Of a stretch of DNA of 64,000 nt, positions 59,501-64,000 are shown in pieces. Under the pieces are notes generated by a model. That model saw only the letters and a list, made by a program, of their open reading frames with translations. It did not search any database and was not told where the DNA came from. The first letter of the stretch is position 1, and the number at the start of each line of letters is the position of its first letter. Made by a program: the position numbers and the translations under genes. The DNA is from Ciona intestinalis (taxonomy: Eukaryota; Chordata; Ascidiacea; Phlebobranchia; Cionidae): the NCBI RefSeq assembly GCF_000224145.3, contig NW_004190506.2:52030-116029 (forward strand). The letters run 5' to 3'.

Positions 59501-60527
59501 TATCTGGAGATGAATGTTGACTGAATGTAACCTTTTTGTCTATGGCAGTCTTTGTTTTAAAATCGTCGTTTCCATTACACTTGAAGATAAGTCAATGGTT
59601 GTAGCTTATTTATCCGAGGCAGGCTTGTTCATCCGTCATACATAACATACATGGTAACTCGTAAACTGGCACGAGGTGCTAAACCCGTGTGATAACCACT
59701 GTCGTTTTCCGGCCATTCGAGGATAAAGTAAGTTACATTCATTCATTCATTTATTCATCCTCGGGTATAGCGAGGCAACGATGACCGTTACAACACGGCT
59801 GTTCTGTTTCATACACCCCGTGCCAGCTTACAAATTACCACGTATGTAACTTTGTAGGAAATTTATTTTTGAATTTTTCGTGTGGCTGACAATTTGGGAA
59901 ACCCATAGGTGCCCACTGGGTTGTAAAAAAATACCGTTAAAAACACAAACGCCCAAAATGGTAGCAGCATCGAAACTCGAACCTGTGCCCTCTGGACCAG
60001 TCGAGTTACCCACTGTGTCAGGAAACATTTTTAAATAAATTGAACATTTCCCATTATGATTTTCAGTTTGCGGTTGATGACGTAGGTTGGTGGCGTCATA
60101 TTTACTTACGGAATGGATGATTGACGTCATTTTCGGAAGAATCGATTGTGATCGGATAATTGCTCTTATTGTTCATATTCGAAAATAATTCATCTTGGTT
60201 TGTTACGTAATAATCGTCTATTGAGGTCTGTGTGATGTACGCGGGGTTATTAAAGGTTAATGAACTTTGTTGAAGTTCACGCATCGGTAATTCTTCAGAA
60301 TGAAACTTGTGACGTGGCGAATCAAACGATTGTGGCGTCACTCTGTTAGCTATGATGTCACCACGACCAATGTTCACCAAACTTTTGAAAAGTTTCGAAA
60401 ATTTTCCTTTTTTTTCTTTAACTGTGACGTCATTATCAGCGTCTTCCGGCTTCGAATCAGCTGTTTCCGATTGATCTGTCTCCTGTGACGTCACAGACCG
60501 TATGTCCCAAGTATCCGGATTATCCAT
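53511..60527 (-). CDS. Cyclic nucleotide-gated channel, beta-type subunit
   Basis: Fourteen exons: 60110-60527, 59300-59503, 58698-58802, 58215-58357, 57876-58014, 57405-57552, 57068-57130, 56473-56583, 56173-56275, 55724-55878, 55104-55278, 54651-54754, 54123-54324, 53511-53855; 2415 nt, 804 residues, all in phase. Polar N-terminus (MDNPDTWDIRSV), S1 (NLWTIPLRATF, as in CNGB), S2 (AMDAISDLIYVIDIFIKF), S3 (FDVISIFPSD), S4 (YYRMNRIARFYRT), S5 (VILHYNACVYF), pore LTLVGGTPLPE, S6 (LLQLLSIILVALFIG), C-linker, and a cyclic-nucleotide domain with YLPGQFVYKSGE, FGEENF and KRSSNV (phosphate-binding Arg kept). A Gly replaces the selectivity Glu of alpha subunits, as in CNGB, so it likely needs an alpha partner. 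The C-terminal tail is Ser/Thr rich. Confidence 0.92.
54410..54530. repeat. GGTGAGGTCC-type repeat, rearranged
   Basis: CCTGGAAACAAATCCCC and AGGGTCCTTGCTGAGAACCC, in a channel intron. Confidence 0.5.
55356..55556 (+). mobile_element. MITE copy in channel intron
   Basis: Left end consensus; right end CTTTCCCTACCCTAACA. Confidence 0.8.
55940..56122 (-). mobile_element. Two antisense SINE 3' fragments
   Basis: CACCTCGTGTCTGCTTACAAG and a second tail at about 56095. Confidence 0.65.
56880..57046 (-). mobile_element. MITE copy in channel intron
   Basis: Left TIR consensus; right TIR CTTTCCCCACAGTACTA lies 20 bases from the S6 exon. Confidence 0.8.
57205..57332 (+). mobile_element. SINE 3' fragment, diverged
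   Basis: CACCCATCAAGTTACATACG to AGAGTTACATTCCTTCAT. Confidence 0.6.
58112..58207 (+). mobile_element. SINE 3' fragment
   Basis: AGCTCGTAAGCGGGCACGAG; ends 8 bases from the S3-S4 exon. Confidence 0.65.
58478..58640. mobile_element. SINE pieces in opposite orientation
   Basis: Antisense 3' part (to about 58550) joined to a sense head AAGGCTCGTTGCTGCTAC. Confidence 0.55.
59043..59150 (-). mobile_element. SINE 3' fragment
   Basis: CGGCAGTCGTTATAACACGG. Confidence 0.7.
59203..59285 (-). repeat. GGTGAGGTCC-type repeat
   Basis: TGTTGGGTTAATGGGGCG and GGACCTCTCCCATATAG. Confidence 0.55.
59640..59755 (+). mobile_element. SINE 3' end, left arm of inverted pair
   Basis: TGGTAACTCGTAAACTGG to CATTCGAGGATAAAGTAAG and TTCA tail. 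Confidence 0.8.
59756..60015 (-). mobile_element. SINE, near full length, right arm
   Basis: 3' end at 59756, head with antisense B-box (ACTCGAACC) and CAGTCGAGTTACCCAC. Confidence 0.75.
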
Positions 60528-60643
60528 TATGACGAAACAAACACTTGCACGTTATAGTTATAACGTCACAATCTTAAACTATTTTCTACAGTATTTATTT
60601 AGATTCAGCGCCTACAACAACTAATTTAATGACGAAATAAATA

Positions 60644-60735
60644 TAATAGGTTGGGGTAAGATGGCCCATGATTTCGTAGTAAACAAAGAGTATTTGCAGA
60701 GATAGTATCCATATCCTCACGACTGTAAAAAAGAC
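60644..60735 (-). mobile_element. MITE fragment
   Basis: AGGTTGGGGTAAGATGGCCC then GTAGTAAACAAAGAGTATTT. Confidence 0.6.
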
Positions 60736-61395
60736 TAACTATATCTACTAAAAAATCTTTTCATTCAAGTTTGATACAATCAATATGACGTAACAACTAA
60801 ATTAATGACGAAATAATAAAAATATTCCGTCATAATAACACATCCTGTCGTCTTGACTTTACAATCGTTTTAAATTCATCGTAAGATGAAGAATCAAGGA
60901 CGATCCAGTTTCGTTTGTCGCGAATCGCGATTACACGATTCACGCTTCTACTCCTTTGTTACGTCATACGAGGGTTAAAACAACTCGACCCCAGCAATTG
61001 TTCTTTAAACAAACTTACAATCGCGATTATGAGGTCACAGGTAACGCGATATCGAAACATTAATTGTTACGAAACAAAACCATCAATCAATAAAGAAACG
61101 ACCGTTTGTTGCGTGACACTGACCATTGTTACGTAGGTATCGTTTGAATCATTGTCTCAATAAACCGGAAATCAAACAAATTCAAGAATTCGATCTGTTT
61201 TTCCCGAATAATTAAAATCAAATGACGCAATTGTTTTGTAACAATTAAAACAAAGAGAAATCGACGTCAAGTCGCGACGAAGTTGGGTATTGTCTCAGTT
61301 AAGCAAAACGTTTGTACTTCACGTTTATAAATGAACGTTCGTGACCGTCGGCATGACGTGTACCAGTGCTTCTCTTCCAGTAATAGTTTAAGTGT

Positions 61396-61475
61396 TGGGG
61401 TAAGGTGGTCCTAGTTTTCATTCACTTTTATCGTCTTATTTGGTGGTAAACAAAACATATTTACAGAATTATATA
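61396..61475 (-). mobile_element. MITE fragment
   Basis: GTTGGGGTAAGGTGGTCC then GGTGGTAAACAAAAC. Confidence 0.55.
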
Positions 61476-61867
61476 TTTCTATTCTCGCCATTCTATGAGC
61501 GTCTAAGAGAACGTAAAACCTCCACGCCCTGGATTCGAACCGCTAACATCATCGGGGCACGGATTGCCATATTTTAGGTCACTTTTTAAAAAATCTTCTC
61601 GGTACCTCAAGGAAAAAAAGTTTTGTTGCCACGCCCATTTCCCTTTGTTCTTCGAAGGGGTTTGCGCTCATAGAGCATCGATCGCGTGTCTAGCACGAGA
61701 CAACGTATTGGAACACTTTCCCACGATTCTAGGTGTGACGACACAATAGCATCGCGTTGACCGCCACAATCACACCTGGGCCGCTGGAATTTCCTCGCGA
61801 GGTGGCGCTAAGTGGCTCTAATCTGTCTCTTTGATTGCGCTGGCGAAGATTAAGAAAAACGCGCATA

Positions 61868-62058
61868 GTACTGTAGGGTAGAATGAACACGACTAGCCTA
61901 ATAATATCCCATATTTCCCTAATCGTGTTTTAACAATTACCAACGTTCTTTAGTCGCAAGGACAGCACGATTATAAATCTGTAAACATTTTGTTTTCTAC
62001 CAAATGGGATGATAAAACAGAATGAAAATATGAACCATCTTACCCCAACCTACTATAT
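61868..62058 (+). mobile_element. MITE copy, diverged
   Basis: TACTGTAGGGTAGAATGAAC to CTTACCCCAACCTACTATA. Confidence 0.7.
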
Positions 62059-62588
62059 ATAACTCTCAAAACCCTTGACTTGTATTTTGCAAATATTTGA
62101 CGGCGCTATTATGGCGCTATGAAATAACATACGTTGCTACAATATGTCGTAACAAACATTACAAAATGCCCAGAAAAACTGAAGGCGCTAAATCTCGGAA
62201 ACACTGACATTTTTTAATCGGAAACACTGGCGCCTGTAATAATTAAATTACGGAATCAACGCCGAAAAAATGAGCAAATTCCTGCAAAATTGGGGGCAAT
62301 TTCGCGCTCTCAGGATAAATAAAGAAACAAGAAAAGAAGATTTGGGAAATTAACGAAAAATAGGAATTCTTGGTTTCTTTTTTATCCTGAGCTCCTTGCT
62401 GAAATTTTAGTGTTAATCCGCTGTTGCAAGTTTGCATCTCACTTGTTGGTCGTTCATGTTGGAATGATGTTGTGTTGATGTCGCATGGCTGTACTTCTAG
62501 TTTGGTTCTTGAGCTTTTTGAACGCTCTAATTTCGTTCTTGATTTGATTTGCACATTCTGTTGCGCATTGTTGGTCGCCAGATTTGGC

Positions 62589-62645
62589 AGTTGTTGTTAT
62601 TGTTGTTGTTGTTATTGTTGTTGTTGTTGTTGTTGTTATTGTTGG
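62589..62645 (+). repeat. (TTG/TTA)n microsatellite
   Basis: About 19 units of TTGTTG with TTA interruptions. Confidence 0.9.
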
Positions 62646-62880
62646 GCTTTCGACCCACATTGTGTCGGCCGAGGTTGGCTTTTTATGCTTTCTGTTGAAC
62701 CGAGTCGGTTTCATTTATTGTTTGGCCGCAGTCGGCCATTTTTTTCGGTTTTAGGTTAATTTAATTCATTTTTTTGAGGTTGTTGAAGCTTTTGTGTGTG
62801 GTCGTATAATGTTATTGTAAATTAATGCTCTTATTTGGGATGTATTATAAGCACTATTATATTCAGTCTTGTATGCTATA

Positions 62881-62881
62881 C

Positions 62882-62916
<35 letters not shown>

Positions 62917-62918
62917 GT
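62881..62918. repeat. (AT)n microsatellite
   Basis: Alternating AT run interrupted by GT. Confidence 0.9.
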
Positions 62919-64000
62919 AGGAAATGGTGGAAATATTTTTCTATTATAAAATAGATTATTACTCTTATGGGGGCGGCTTAATTAGTATATTCAATATTGT
63001 ATGTTATTGTATTGTAAATATTATTCTACTGTGAAGTATTATTACTGTGGAAAGGGGGTTAATGGTTTAGTTTCAGGAACAGGTTTTGTGCGCCGATGTT
63101 CACGCTGGGAGAGCTACGTTCCTACGACCTTGCTGCCGAAATACAAAGGTAAGATTTGCGTTCCGACATTCAATGCTCTTGGGGGTAACACATTTGTCCA
63201 CAGCAGCTTATATAAAGACTGGTTTTCAGTCTTTAGCGCGGCCTATAATGGCGAAGGGTTTGTTATTTAAGAAATATCAAGTTATTAACCCTCTGTTTCA
63301 AACAGACAAGAATGAAGCAAAGATTGGAATTGTATCCGGGTTCTGCAGACGGAGACGGCAAAGAGGAGTGGATGGAACAAAAGCTTCAACACCAGCACGG
63401 TACAAATTGTAGTACTGGTGAACGGTACCGTGAATTTATTACTAGCACGTTAAGGCTTTAGGGGGGAGTTCTCGAGCGTGGGCCAACTTTTCGTTGGTAA
63501 GATTAGCTGCACTTCGTGTGTTGTATCATTTTTGTCAATCGCACTGTCCCTTTACGCTCCGTATTTTTGTTGACTTACCACGAAGAGGCTCTCCATAAAA
63601 TGTAAATTTGCGGAACAATGCTGGGTTTAGGGTTATTCTTTTAAGTAGGGCATAGCTCCAAACAGAAACACATTTCTTACAGGTGGCAAATGGTTTCATT
63701 CCCCCACACATTAGGGTGTAGAATTTCTCCTTTCCTTTTACAGGTTTTCTTATTTCTCTATATAGTTATATTAGAATTGTTGCAGGCAGAATGTCAGTAG
63801 TTGTCAACCCAGCAGCGTTGCATAAACACACAATTACACACAAAAAATCAAATTTAAAAACAAACACATTTCCACTGCTAACTCGTCGGTACCTTGTCGT
63901 GGTGCAGTGGCTTTTAAACTAAAGCCGACGATTTAAAATATATAATATCCAATGTTAATACAAATTCTGTATTGCTTGCAGGATCCTGAACGAGAAGTCC

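Larger units (their letters stand above)
60528..62240. other. Upstream region of the channel gene
   Basis: Contains three MITE pieces. A B-box-like GGTTCGAATCC on the minus strand near 61535 lacks a cloverleaf partner. The repeat-free part at 60750-61380 could hold the promoter; no clear TATA box seen. Confidence 0.4.
62241..64000. other. Unexplained right end with microsatellites
   Basis: Open frames on both strands at 62243-62759 are partly driven by a TTG-type microsatellite (poly-Thr on minus, Cys/Tyr-rich on plus). A TATA-like TTATATAAAG lies near 63208, followed by ATGGCGAAGGG at 63249 and a 54-codon plus-strand frame to 63412. At the edge an acceptor-like TTGCTTGCAG (63972-63981) precedes an open frame, possibly an exon of a gene continuing past the window. 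No family recognised. Confidence 0.3.

Noticed and set aside
61501-61580. tRNA-like B-box GGTTCGAATCC on the minus strand followed by TTTT
   Set aside because: No matching acceptor stem, D-arm or A-box at the right distance; no cloverleaf can be drawn.
62424-62759. Plus-strand 111-codon Cys/Tyr-rich frame
   Set aside because: The Cys/Tyr run is a translation of the TTG/TTA microsatellite, and both strands are open across it.
1-64000. CRISPR array or bacterial-type operon
   Set aside because: Spliced genes and eukaryotic repeats throughout; no regularly spaced direct repeats.

Overview
This is animal (eukaryotic) DNA: AT-rich, with many small exons joined by consensus GT...AG introns, conserved metazoan gene families and dense short repeats. 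Repeat families and protein similarity point to a solitary ascidian of the genus Ciona (C. intestinalis/robusta type); the exact species is inferred, not proven. Two 50-N assembly gaps are present (39401-39450 and 48586-48635).

Layout, left to right. (1) 0.35-6.4 kb, minus strand: a BTB-BACK-Kelch (KLHL-type) gene. (2) 7.4-13.0 kb, minus: a secreted mosaic protease with four thrombospondin type 1 repeats, one ShK-type domain and a trypsin domain; twelve exons join in phase to 555 residues. (3) 14.4-19.4 kb, minus: Nemo-like kinase (NLK). (4) 20.1-23.7 kb, plus: CD2BP2/U5-52K, a spliceosomal GYF-domain protein, head-to-head with NLK. (5) 27.1-30.15 kb, plus: a five-exon orphan basic protein of 587 residues. 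(6) 32.7-34.0 kb, minus: a two-exon orphan secreted protein with a dibasic cleavage-like site, a TATA box and a GATA-rich upstream region. (7) 37.3-51.6 kb, minus: a class C GPCR of the metabotropic glutamate receptor type, with one ligand-domain exon apparently lost near an assembly gap. (8) 53.5-60.5 kb, minus: a cyclic-nucleotide-gated channel subunit of beta type, 14 exons, 804 residues. (9) 60.5-64 kb: repeats, microsatellites and unexplained sequence.

Nothing resembles an operon or a pathway cluster. The two receptor/channel genes at the right are both neural/sensory signalling types, but their adjacency need not be functional.

Introns and intergenic DNA are filled by three short repeat families: a ~200-bp MITE with G-rich terminal inverted repeats (over 30 full or partial copies), a tRNA-derived SINE ending in (TTCA)n (about 40 copies or fragments), and a GGTGAGGTCC-type repeat (about 13 copies). 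Exon coordinates were set by eye from splice consensus and reading-frame continuity; allow an error of 1-2 bases.
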